Part shown: piece by piece, positions 35,487 through 45,325 of the stretch
Position numbering within the stretch: the first letter of the stretch is position 1
How the letters are laid out: each line of letters starts with the position of its first letter
Source of the DNA: Rhizophagus clarus
Lineage: Eukaryota > Glomeromycota > Glomeromycetes > Glomerales > Glomeraceae
Assembly (NCBI GenBank): GCA_015698045.1
Contig: BLAL01000242.1
Location: 1,617,001 to 1,681,000 of the forward strand
Reading direction: 5' to 3'
DNA: 64,000 nucleotides
Position numbers and translations under genes: made by a program
Notes under the pieces: generated by a model
What the model was told of the DNA's origin: nothing
Databases searched by the model: none
What the model saw: the letters and a program-made list of their open reading frames with translations, nothing else

Positions 35487-35963
35487 CTAAGCCACAGTCG
35501 CGAATTTGAATTTGTTGCCTGAAGTAAAGCAAGTAAGACAATATTCCGTTCCATACTATTCGCCATGTAATCCATAATTCCCATGTTTTTCATCGCAAAT
35601 AGGACATGGTGAGTTCCATGGCTGAGGTGATGCAAAATTATAATTATCAATCTCTCTAAAACTATTTCGGAATTTCAAGTATGGGAAGTGCTTTAAGACG
35701 GATTTGATAATTAATTCTGGATCAGGTCTGGCTTTGAAAGTGATAGGCTTGAAATCAGAGGCTTGGCTGGAGGCGCTAAAGCAAGGTTCTGCTGACATAT
35801 CTATCACAGCTTCCGACAGTTGCCATGGCTCATTTCCAGTTTGTTTTTTATATCTTTTGTATAATTTGGAACGAATCTTATCTGTCAAAACGCTTGGTAA
35901 TCCACTTAATTTGGCATGCCAGTCTAGATATTCGGCGGTTAGTATTCTATCAGACTCAGTCAT
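35487..35963 (-). pseudogene. Cys-tail family protein with one in-frame TAG
   Basis: Starts MTESDRILTAEYLDWHAKLS. The first 60 residues form a helical domain (TDKIRSKLYKRYKKQTGNEPW), and a linker rich in Ser/Ala follows. The C-terminal block has FPYLKFRN, then CPICDEKHGNYGLHGE. The frame hits TAG at 35556-35558 but continues with YGTEYCLTCFTSG to a second stop at 35487. In the related C-terminus of the gene at 36066 the sequence CPLCKLGH...GTYNTGSYFIKC shows the same two Cys pairs about 25-30 residues apart, so the TAG interrupts the domain. A Trp codon mutated from TGG is the simplest origin. The Cys pairs suggest zinc binding. Function unknown. Confidence 0.6.
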
Positions 35964-36065
35964 TTTCCTTTTTATATGACTGCAAACAATTTAAATCCCT
36001 TTTTCTTCCTCAGGTCATCAATTCGAAAAAAAGATTAAAGATAGAAAGCTGTCTAATCATCTGGA

Positions 36066-37658
36066 CTATGCAACTATCTCAATTTCACGCTGTTCACATT
36101 TAATAAAGTAAGATCCGGTATTATACGTACCTTCTATTTCTTCATCATCATGGCCTAATTTGCATAATGGGCAGATATAGTCCCCGCATGTTGTCTCATC
36201 AGTAATCCCATAATAGTCGAAATTTTCAATACTACATTCTCTATATAGATTAGGATATTGATCCAATATCTTGTTGTGAAAATAGGAATGATCGGGCTTA
36301 GATTGGGATGCAGATAATACACTTGCGATCACTACCTCACCACCACAGAAATCTTCCTCCTTAAGATCCGTGAGATCATTATCATCTGCTTTAGCTGGAG
36401 TGATTTGAGGTGTAGATGGTGCATTTACTTCAGGCAAGATTTTTTCGGGACGGGCTGTCTCAGAAATTTCAGACACATGACCAGCTTCCGGAGACAACTT
36501 TTCCAAAGATATACCATAATCTATGATCTCTTGAAATTGCGCATCAGTAAGCTCTGAAATGGAATTCACGCTATATGAATTAATATACTTGATCTTATCT
36601 AGACCTACTTTTTCGAATAATTTATAGTTTTTTTCAGCTCTTTGAGTTTTCTTACGCAAGCTATCCCGTGATACATTCCTAAGTTGTACCCCCAATTCTT
36701 GCGATCTTTTCTTGCGGGGGATAGAAAGCTGTCCTGTGATGGTGTCATAAAGTATACTTCTCGCCTTCTTTTCACCAAATTTACTACCACCGTTTCTGAT
36801 AAGCTGATTTCTGAAATCTTTCCAGTAGAGGCACCAACATAGAATTTCTTCCTGATTAGCTCGATTTGCTCTATCTTCAGCATCGATAGCTTTATCACAT
36901 AACTGAGCTAAATGATGTGAGGTTTCATCGATGCCGTCACAGGTAAATTTTTTGGGACGGGCCGTCTCGGAAACTTCAGTCATAATGTTATGGTTTATAG
37001 ATGATGGACTATCTGTTTCCGAAGGGGAATTGAATAATTCGTACTTGAGTTCATCCATTCTTTTTTTCTTATGCGATCTATTACACGAGTTAAGCTCTTG
37101 AGGCACTTTCTCTTCGGGATGTGTTGGAAGGGACTCTTGGGCTTGAAGTTTCTTCTCCTTATTGTGTTGCTTTATTTCACTACTAACGATTTTCTTATGA
37201 GCCTCAAGCAAGAAACTATCCATATCTTTTTCTTCCAACAATTTGCCGTTAAGGCGCTTCGCAGAATTGGTAGGTACTGTTATTGCCTCTGGTACTGCAA
37301 CTGAATTGAAGTTAGATGAATTGTTGTTAGAAGAATTATCATTTTGTAACTGATTCTGTTCCACTTTCGTGAGTCTATCTCTAACTTCAATATTCTCAGA
37401 TTTCAACTCCTCGATTGTGGCCCTGAGTTTGACATTTTCAGCATCACGCCTCGTTCTCTCTTCATCAGTCATTTTTAGAGTCTCAGCAATCCTACGCTTA
37501 AATTCAGCTCTCTCAGACTCAAAGTTAGCGAACTTCATTCTAAAATCAGTATTCTCCTTTCTAAGCTCTACATTCTCCTTCTTGAGCTCTGCAATCTCAA
37601 CATTTTCAGCCTCAAGTTCAGTGATACGCTGTTTCAATAATTCAAGCTCGGATGATAT
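36066..37658 (-). CDS. Coiled-coil protein with Cys-rich C-terminal domain; ATA at the expected start
   Basis: A frame of about 530 codons. Residues 1-95 form a strong parallel coiled coil (KQRITELEAENVEIAELKKE...). Residues 100-260 are low complexity with basic stretches. Residues 265-370 are a helical domain (AIDAEDRANRANQEEILCWC, then SLRKKTQRAEKNYKLFEKVG). The C-terminus carries a paired-Cys module (CPLCKLGHDDEE ... YFIKC) shared with the gene at 35487. The likely natural start SSELELLKQR is preceded by ATA at 37658, not ATG, and no other in-frame ATG lies between the upstream TAA and the coiled coil. Translation would need a non-ATG codon or begin at an internal ATG near residue 40. Otherwise it is uninterrupted. 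Function unknown; protein-protein interaction is likely. Confidence 0.6.
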   Translation of the reverse strand: MSSELELLKQRITELEAENVEIAELKKENVELRKENTDFRMKFANFESERAEFKRRIAETLKMTDEERTRRDAENVKLRATIEELKSENIEVRDRLTKVEQNQLQNDNSSNNNSSNFNSVAVPEAITVPTNSAKRLNGKLLEEKDMDSFLLEAHKKIVSSEIKQHNKEKKLQAQESLPTHPEEKVPQELNSCNRSHKKKRMDELKYELFNSPSETDSPSSINHNIMTEVSETARPKKFTCDGIDETSHHLAQLCDKAIDAEDRANRANQEEILCWCLYWKDFRNQLIRNGGSKFGEKKARSILYDTITGQLSIPRKKRSQELGVQLRNVSRDSLRKKTQRAEKNYKLFEKVGLDKIKYINSYSVNSISELTDAQFQEIIDYGISLEKLSPEAGHVSEISETARPEKILPEVNAPSTPQITPAKADDNDLTDLKEEDFCGGEVVIASVLSASQSKPDHSYFHNKILDQYPNLYRECSIENFDYYGITDETTCGDYICPLCKLGHDDEEIEGTYNTGSYFIKCEQREIEIVA

Positions 37659-37841
37659 GATTTATATATAACTAATACAATGTATATAAGCATTCAAAAT
37701 AAAAAAAATATCATGTGATTTTCTGAGACCGCGCGGTCCCGCAAATTTGCCAAGAAATTTTTTATTAATACATGCAAAAAATAAATACAAAGATCGGGAC
37801 GTAGCCCGCAATACATAACGTCTTGCTAGTGTCCTATACAA

Positions 37842-38150
37842 TTATTTTTTCGAACGATATTCCTCTATCCTAACCATTTTCTTTGAGGGAGGATCCTTTT
37901 CCACTCCATTACGTAATGTTTGATATTCTGCGGATTCTTTATCCAAAGCATCTTCGGAAAATTTGATGCTAAATGGTAATTAGTTACTGCCTTGTGAAAT
38001 TTTCCTCGGAGTGTACAGCAGGAAGTGTCAGTTCCGACAATACTATAGAGGTAATCGAAATCATCGTCATCCTCCTGCTTTCGTTTCTTCTTGTTCATTT
38101 GGAACGAACTTTCAAGCTGGATGATATTCTGAGCGAATCCCTCAACCACA
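37842..38150 (-). pseudogene. 3' fragment of the SAM-like family gene
   Basis: Matches the last exon of the gene at 39742-40913: it begins GFAQNIIQLESSFQMNKKKR (compare NLAQLESAFQTNKKKR) and continues DDFDYLYSIVGTDT. A frameshift follows near 38020. In the shifted frame the sequence FLLYTPRKISQGSN is kept, then a TAA, then SIKFSEDALDKESAEYQTLR, an internal deletion, and a final basic tail to the TAA at 37842. Downstream sequence (ATTAATACATGCAAAAAATA, then a CGGGACGTAGCCC word) matches the region after the intact relative at 39675-39745, so the duplication included the 3' flank. The 5' exons are absent. Confidence 0.65.
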
Positions 38151-38276
38151 TTTATCTTCCGTAACGCAAATAAGGTTCTCGGCTTTCTGCAATGAAAATA
38201 TGGTATTTAGTATATCTTCGAAAAAAAATGCTAAGAAAATTGCATAATTAATTCGTGATCCGTTTGGCGCAGTTAT

Positions 38277-38297
38277 CACGTGATGATCACTATAAAA
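38277..38297 (+). promoter_or_regulatory. CACGTG motif and TATA box of the Uma2-like gene
   Basis: TATAAAA at 38291-38297 lies 38 bases before the ATG at 38335. A palindromic CACGTG (38277-38282, E-box type) lies just upstream. CACGTGA words also occur upstream of other genes of the element (for example near 41119 and 42058), which may indicate shared regulation. Confidence 0.5.
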
Positions 38298-38334
38298 TGC
38301 CAATCATTCAGTTTTAGATTAACAATTTTTCACA

Positions 38335-39434
38335 ATGCCATACGCTTTGGAAGAAAGGTTTAAGTTAGCAAGAGATACCCTGCTCAAATTTATTAAGCAG
38401 GATATCATAAAAGAAATTATGACGGAAAAAGGTACAGCCGAAAAAGGATCAATAGAAGAAGAGGATACGAAATTTACAAAGTCAGGAGAATTTAGTGGAT
38501 TTGTAATTTTACGTGACGTGTCACTCGAAGAATTCCACGAGTTACGTATAGGAGCGAGAAAGTTTAAAATCTACACCCGTTTAGTTGAAGGTGACGTAAT
38601 TGCATATGAAATGCCTAGTCCTGCTCATACATACGTGGCTGGATATTTGATTCGTTTGATAGGAAATTGGAGCCACTATCTTGAAGTTGGGCCCGAACTA
38701 GATATGACTGTTAGACGAAACACTGAGTATATTTCTGACGTCTCAGTTGAACCAATGCAACCTCTGCAACCTGGACAACAACAGGATGGGACTGGAAGCG
38801 TATCACAACCAAGAATGATAATAGAAATTGGAGTAGTTGAGGGTTTTGCAAGCTTGCATTCTTTGGCGCCTGAATATTTTTCCGATTCTACGCAAACTGA
38901 ATTTATGCAAGTCTATTTGTCGATTAAAATATTTCCTCGTCATGCAAATAATACTGTTACAATGATTGCGACGATTTACTTACGTAATAACGAGATTCCT
39001 GCACGAAATCAACGAAACAGGCGACTAAGCGCAAACGCAAGAGCCAATCCAACCATGACAAGAATACAAAATACAACACCAAATCGCGTGATTTCGTTTG
39101 GTACATCACCACTCGACCGGAGAACAGTGGATATTATTAATAGTACTGGAGTTCGAAATGATAGATTCGTCGGTTTCATCCAGCCTGCTGATGCTATTTG
39201 TTCACGTGCTGGAATGGAGGAGTATCAAGTTAATATACGATCAGAATTACTTTTCAATGGTTTCCCTGGAGGTGTGCCCCAGGGAACAGCAAATAATCTC
39301 AACATAGATCTATGGGAGATTCAACAAATAATTCTGCGTCGTCTGGTGAGTGTTGCTTTCATGCTTTGCTGTTACATTATTATTGACAATTCCTAATTTT
39401 TTTTTTCTTCTTCCAGGGACCTTATGAACCTTAA
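38335..39434 (+). CDS. Uma2-like (DUF820, PD-(D/E)XK) nuclease-domain protein
   Basis: Two exons: 38335-39345 and 39417-39434, with a GTGAGT donor and a TTCCAG acceptor, adding Gly-Pro-Tyr-Glu-Pro before TAA. A helical N-terminal segment (1-55) is followed by the domain at about 60-220. Its order is LEEFHELRIG, LVEGDVIAYEMPSPAHTYVA, a helix ending IGNWSHYLEV, then SDVSVEP and RMIIEIGVVE. This fits the Uma2 fold, in which the ExxxxMxxPxxxH entry and the D...E-x-G core form a restriction-nuclease-like active site. The C-terminal 130 residues include an AELLF-like/FNGFPGGVPQG region. Uma2-type domains are common in bacteria and expanded in some mycorrhizal fungi. Whether it cuts DNA is unknown. 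It is intact and has its own TATA box. Confidence 0.7.
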
Positions 39435-39741
39435 AATTTGCAATAATGAAATCTAACATTATTATTGAGAACTTTGAGTATATGCGAGAAAGTTTGCTAT
39501 CAAAAAAAATTCATGTAAAAATGTAAACATGTAAAAATAATATGTTAAAAAATAAATAATAAAATGAGAGACAGCTTGCGGATATCTGTGATTGAAAATT
39601 CAGCTTGCCAAAATTGTTATGCTATTCAAAATAAAAAATTCACGTGATTCCCTTTGTGAACTAAGTTTTGCCAAGAAAAATTTTTTATTAATACATGCGA
39701 AAAATAAATACAAGTGTTCGGGACATAGCCCAGGATACATA

Positions 39742-40913
39742 TTATTTTTTGATAAATTTTTTGATCCTAGCCCTCTTGCTAGCTGGGGAACTATCAACAC
39801 TAACCCGATCCTTCAACAACCCAACAATTATACCTATTATCCTTTTCACGTTGTTTCGAAGTAGCTCAGGATTTTCTTTAACGGCGGACTTTGTAAGATT
39901 AATCTGATATTCGCTACCGCTTGTGGAGAAGATGCCATCCGGAGTATATATGATAAAATGCCACTCCGTACCTGTGGTCACAATACCATAGATATAGTCA
40001 AAATAGTCGTTCCCGAATGCTTGATCTGCAGTCCGCTTCTTCTTATTTGTCTGGAATGCACTTTCAAGTTGTGCCAGATTCTGAAGAAAAAATAAAATGC
40101 TATTAATACTATTGAATCTTCTATAAAGCACGAACGGAAAGTAAATTTACCTGCGCATATCCTATTTTAATATTACGAGGCTTTCCTTCGGTGATACATA
40201 GGAGGTCTTCTAGACTTTTGATTGCGTAGTCTACTCTGCCTGTTGCATCCTCACCGGATATATCTTTCTGTAAAACTATAAATATATCTTGGGAGGTAAG
40301 TTTTTTAGCTATAGCGATGGATGCATGGAGAATCGATGAAATAAATTCACAACGCGTCGCCTCGTTAGCATCGGTCATGGTTTCCACATTCGAAAGCTTT
40401 AAGATAATGTCCTCCATACAATGTTCGAATGCCTTATCATCACCACTAATCTCCTCGAAGACTGAAGGTAGAGAAAAATAAGTTAATATATGTAATACTC
40501 CAATCTGGAAAATTAAGAGAGTAATCACATACCAGGAGTAAACTGCTTGATGTTTGTTATATCCTCCCCATTGACCTTATTTCTACGCAACATTTCTTTC
40601 AAGTCGTCGAGAGTTTTAAGCGAGGAGTAGTTTCGTAATTTCTGGCTGAGACCTTCAATGAATTTCGTAAGTCTCCTAATGCAAAACCAATACTACGGAA
40701 TTTTTCTTCTGTTAATTCAAGAAAGTCAGAGCCGGCAATTTTCTCTTTACAAAGTATTTTAATATCATCTTTATCGAGTTTTAAGTTTTTCCTCCCCAAA
40801 TAATCGATAAGTTCCTCTGTATTAAAATCCTTAACCACGTCTGACATTGTTCGAGAAGAAATTTCTTCTGTTATTGAGCTTGGAGAAGAAGGTGTAGAGG
40901 CTTGTGAAGACAT
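39742..40913 (-). pseudogene. SAM-like domain protein, three exons, one frameshift
   Basis: Exons: 40913-40533, 40461-40151, 40080-39742, with GT-AG introns and matching phases. Start MSSQASTPSS at 40913; a TATATAAAA-like box lies right upstream. Residues about 25-75 form a SAM-like helical domain (FNTEELIDYLGRKNLKLDKD, then IAGSDFLELTEEKFRSIGF). Near 40672-40684 the frame shifts, losing a few bases. In the new frame KFIEGLSQKLRNYSSLKT and KQFTPG continue to the donor. Exon 2 is an all-helical domain (FEHCMEDIILKLSNVETMTD...) and exon 3 has ESAFQTNKKKR, then WHFIIYTPDG and a basic tail. The last two exons are clean, so a single deletion inactivates it unless it is an assembly error. SAM domains mediate protein or RNA binding. 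Confidence 0.65.
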
Positions 40914-41248
40914 GGCTTTTATATATGTGAGTTTGTACTTGCGAAAAAATATGCACTTGACTGCAGTTATAGGTAAAGCTGGTTTATGGATATAAAAGTA
41001 TTTTTGGTTTCGGCGCTCGGAGAGAAATGATTTATTGTATCGATTCATAATGCTTTTGCCCAATATATATGCAATTAAGATGTAGTACAGAATTATTAGA
41101 CGATTATATTACATCATTACACGTGACATTTTTCAAGATTTACGACAAGAACGTAATATATGCTTTATTTAAGAAATAAAAAAAACGTTGCCGGAACTCG
41201 GCCTACAATACATAAAATTGCGACTATAGCGCTACATGATACAGAAGA

Positions 41249-41539
41249 TTATTCTGACCGGGGGTATACAGTAATATGAAAGTGCTCTGCTTTAGGCTCC
41301 TCAGTAAAATAATCGGAAATAGGGGTACTACTATCCATTACCTTTTCACTATTGCTTCCGGCTTGAATTATATATAATTTGAGTGGGATCTCAACATCCA
41401 ATCTGCTTTGAATTGTAGCTTCGAGCATGATATAATTTTCATCTTTTTCAACTCTAATCGCCTGCATTACTTTAACGCAAGGGATATTCATAAGTTTTCC
41501 TATAGGAACGATAAGACAATTGAGAGTGATTTCGTCCAT
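41249..41539 (-). CDS. Crinkler-header-like protein (unit 1 of a tandem triplet)
   Basis: A 96-residue single-exon frame beginning MDEITLNCLIVPIGKLMN. The hydrophobic start with an L-x-C motif and beta-rich alternation resemble the ubiquitin-like N-terminal header of Crinkler (CRN) effectors, although the usual LWKV-type motif is replaced by LKLYIIQAG. It ends HITVYPRSE, as headers often end before the variable domain, and no C-terminal domain follows in frame. Upstream non-coding sequence (41760-41960, including a word around GCTTTTGACGTTAATATTTA) is repeated upstream of unit 3, so the unit is part of a tandem duplication. CRN proteins act inside cells, often in nuclei. Assignment is by pattern only. 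Confidence 0.45.
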   Translation of the reverse strand: MDEITLNCLIVPIGKLMNIPCVKVMQAIRVEKDENYIMLEATIQSRLDVEIPLKLYIIQAGSNSEKVMDSSTPISDYFTEEPKAEHFHITVYPRSE

Positions 41540-42194
41540 TTTGTTTTCCTAAATATAAGACCCATAGTGAGAAAACTCGCTCCCATACATACATAATTTA
41601 GGGCATATACATACCTTATTTTGTGTTATTTTACGAGAAAGTTTTTTGCGGAAAGTTGGCTGAACTTCCACATACTCCTACATGCTTTATATCTTGCTGG
41701 GAGGAGTTAAGGAGATAAGAAGAATGATTATCATTGTCGTATGATGCCAAGAGTTTCACGGAAGCACATGTAAACAGAATCCTCATACCTTTTCACATGT
41801 AGATCTACTTGGAAAGACCATAGCTGGTTTTACGCCCAGCGATCTCGAAATTGCGAGTCCTTCAGCCCTCCATAACATATGCTTTTGACGTTAATATTTA
41901 CTTTTAGAGCTGGTCCTGTGTTGCTTGTATACTTTCTTTCACATTTATTTGGGTAAAAATAGAGGTATTCAGCTTCCTATCGAAATTAACTGTCGCACGG
42001 GTGATCACGAAAGAAAAAAAAATATTTATCTTTTGGGCGCACAAACATTGAACCATTTCACGTGACTCGTTTATAATGTTTCTAATGACAATTCGATAAT
42101 AATACTTTATTTATGAAATAAATTGTCTCCGGATACTGCAAAAATACATAATAAATCACGAGATAATATATATAAATTCTTCCTGTTTATTATT

Positions 42195-43045
42195 TCAGCG
42201 ATTATTTATATAATCCTCGTAAATTTCTTTAAAGGATTTCCTTCCCTCGCCACGTATTACTTTGAGGTATCTACGGAGGTGCGTATCATCTTTATTTCTA
42301 TACAAGATAGATAGACCCGCACAATCAAGTAACCATTTTTCGAGCGTCAATAACGAAGAAACCGCTTTTTGTTCTCCGCTAGACTCCTCCGAGAAGAGCC
42401 ACCTTTAACCTTCCTGTATTACCAATACTAACTACTCTACAACTAATCTTAACAGGTTTTTTCTTTTTTATTTTAGTGTTAGTATACTCCTTATCTATCA
42501 AGAACACATCGCCTACCCTTATAGCGTGAAGTTCTTCATCTGCATCCTCATCCAATCTTTCGTCTGAAAAAAAATAATCCATTAGTACAAAAATACGAAA
42601 CCTGAAAGGTCTAAGCAAAATCCTTACCTCGAGTTTCATTGATTAAATCTTGAATCTTATTCTCCAACTCTCGTATCCTCTCACCCATATTTTGAACGAC
42701 CTTTTCCAAGTTAGGTGGAATAATTACTGAATTTGGATTTCCCATGAAGACTTGAATATAGTTATTAAGAACTTTTCCAATGGACGTTACATTTTGATTG
42801 TCTTCTAGTAGTTCACCACCCTTTAACTCTGATGTGTCCTTTTGTAGGATATCAGCTTCATCGACAGGAATGGATACTTTCCATATTTTTAACTCATTTA
42901 TTACGATATTTTTTTCGCTAATAGCCTTTCTCATCCTATATAATATTAACTGTTTTAAATCTTCAATCATATCTGTTTCGTTAACCACTACGTTAAATGG
43001 TTTCTTCTCACCCTGAAGATAGCATAGAAGAGTGACTTCGGACAT
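42195..43045 (-). pseudogene. Crinkler (CRN)-type protein, unit 2, one frameshift
   Basis: Exon 1 (43045-42628) starts MSEVTLLCYLQGEKKPFNVV and contains the CRN header hallmark ELKIWKVSIPVDE (LxIWKV), followed by FMGNPNSVII and a short coiled-coil helix. The intron ends at a TTTCAG acceptor. Exon 2 (from 42563) is in phase: DERLDEDADEELHAIRVGDV, then a small beta-rich domain to KVALLGG. A one-base shift at 42381 gives TAG, but the next frame continues SGEQKAVSSLLTLEKWLLDC for about 60 residues to the stop at 42195. The header is a ubiquitin-like domain of secreted or intracellular effectors. The C-terminal domain is not recognised but is shared with unit 3. The promoter has ATATAAATACGAC, as in unit 3. 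Confidence 0.65.
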
Positions 43046-43643
43046 TTTTCGTTATTAGCTTAACGTCTAGATTCAATTTTGTCGTATTTATATTTCAAAG
43101 CTTATCCCCCTTTCCCACGCACGAAAGACTAGTCAGGGATAATCATTGGTCAATCACTGCGGTTAATGAATATAGGGAAAATTATATCCCTTTTAGCATG
43201 GCGATCTACCAGAAAGACACTTACTCCCGGCAATCTTGAAATTACGTGTAGACGCTATTTTTCCTCCGGTCACATTTGTTTAGGAAAAAATAGAGAAATT
43301 GGTTAGCATGTATATCGCAAGACCAGCCGTATGATCAGCCACATGTGTAACCATGAAGAATCTTCACGTCTTGCATTTCAAAACTATTTTATATAACGAA
43401 ATCCGTTTCATACATGCAAAAATAAAAACTGGGATAGACCCATTATCAATATAGTAATACTTTATTTATGAAATAAAAAAGTTACCAGAAGCAACAACTA
43501 ATACATAAAAATTGCTATGTTACATGATGTGAATGTGTTTGATGCTAAGAATTACAGGCTGATTATTTCCGCTTGTATTCTTTATTCACATACTTTTTCT
43601 CCCCACTTCCACGTTTAACTATAATAGCATCACGAGAATAATT

Positions 43644-44503
43644 TTAATTTCTAAACTCTTTTTCTAGCCCAAACTTTTTAAGTAACCATTTTTCAAGTTG
43701 TTCTAATGAATAAATTAACTTTTTCTCTTCATCATAACCAAAAATAACTACGTGTAATATGCCATTACTATCAATCTCATTTACTTTACATCCAATACTA
43801 ACATGTTTAGGTGGGTTTCCTTTCTTTGATTCATAATTCTTATGTACCCATAACTCATCGCCCGTCATAATAATTTCTGCATTGCATACATTACGAAGAA
43901 AACCATCCAATTCTTCATCTATATATACAATAAATTGCATTAGGAACATATGCTAAAAAAAGATGCATTTCAACTGGGGGTAAGTAATAATTACCTGAGC
44001 TATCATTTACTGTTACACCTAAATCAAAAATATAATAAGCTATTAGTCTAATAGAATGATATCTGAAGATTTAGTCGTACATCTATTTACGCTTACTTTG
44101 AATTTTGTCAGTTAATTTCGAATCATTTTTTCTAATTCTCGAACATAACCTGCCATATCTTCTATAATCTCTTTCATCATCTCTACTTCCGTATGTGGTT
44201 TACCCATAAAATACAAATATGGTTCTCATCGAGATTCTCTCCAAATAATCTGAGTATTCTTTGGTATTCGTTCAACGCCGTACTATCTTTTCTCTCAGCC
44301 GGGTTATCTTTCAATCGTATGATATCATCATTTGATCTTATTTCCCAAATTTTATATTCATCAACATTGATACCACGGATAAATTTTATTTTTTGGCATG
44401 CGATTAAATTCTTAAGATCCTTGATAGTTTCTAATCCATCGACATCAACACGAAATTCCTCCTCTACTCCTTGAAGAAAGCACGTAATGTTTCTTTCCGG
44501 CAT
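43644..44503 (-). pseudogene. Crinkler (CRN)-type protein, unit 3, frameshifted
   Basis: Start MPERNITCFLQGVEEEFRVD at 44503; an upstream in-frame ATG at 44530 is not needed. The header contains DEYKIWEIRSNDD, matching the LxIWKV position of unit 2. A frameshift near 44210-44230 follows; the shifted frame gives FMGKPHTEVEMMKEIIEDM and a coiled-coil helix to about 44110. A short exon near 44020-43996 and the last exon (43916-43644) follow: DEELDGFLRNVCNAEIIMTG..., ending EQLEKWLLKKFGLEKEFRN. That C-terminal domain parallels unit 2 (TLEKWLLDC). The promoter reads GATATAAATACGATACAAAT, nearly identical to unit 2. Possibly a broken duplicate. Confidence 0.6.
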
Positions 44504-44902
44504 TTTTATAAAAATTATACTTAGATTCAATTTGTATCGTATTTATATCCCCATGATAGTCTTGTAAATTATTCATACCTTAAGTAGTATTTCCGTAATG
44601 AAATCAGTTGTCATTATTAATCACTGCGGACAATGATAAAAATAGGGGTAATGTAAACCCTTTTTGGCATAGCGTCTCTACGCAAAGAGTGTAGAACTTG
44701 GAATTGTAAATCAACTTCGCCTTTCACAGTATATGCTTTTGACATTAATATTTACTTTTACGGTAATCCTGTATTGCAAATAGACACTTATTCACATATT
44801 GTTCAGAAAAAAAAATAAAGAATAAAGTTTATGTTTTTCTTTTTAGAATATATTATTATGCTTTAGCACCTTAACGGTTATCGCACAGACCCTGCCTGGT
44901 GA

Positions 44903-45325
44903 TCAGCTATTACATCATTGTGCAGAAATCAGTGGAAGAATAATTCGTTAGAGGAATTTGCCCGGAACTTTCCTCCTCCTAAGGAACGTAAACTTTACTT
45001 AATACCAGACGCCTTATCGAAGGCAAAAAATTCAGATATTTGGGCTAGATATGTTTTTAGAGAAGCTTATGGAATAAATGATCGTACTCTTGGAGATGAG
45101 TATAAGAAATTCCTGTCCCAAGTTAAGAATGTATGTGTTACTAGAAATAATTTCCCAGTATCAGTAACACCTTTTGATCGATATAGAGAACTTTTGAATT
45201 AGCGTCCTCTAATTGACGAAAAAATAATAGAAGGTATTGAAGCACTTCTAAAACTATTCAATGATGGCTTAATGAAGAAATCTATCCTACAAGTGGGAAT
45301 TAATAGTCTATTCCATTCTTCCTGA
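44903..45325 (+). pseudogene. Hypothetical protein fragment with in-frame TAG
   Basis: An open frame from 44903 lacks an ATG at its start. It has the coding-like stretch NSLEEFARNFPPPKERKLYL, then YVFREAYGINDRTLGDEYKK. A TAG at 45200-45202 interrupts it, and the same frame continues RPLIDEKIIEGIEALLKLFN for 40 codons to TGA at 45323-45325, overlapping the end of the convergent gene by 26 bases. The family is not recognised. The helix-rich composition would fit a DNA-binding or structural role. Both the missing start and the stop mark it as a remnant. Confidence 0.4.
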
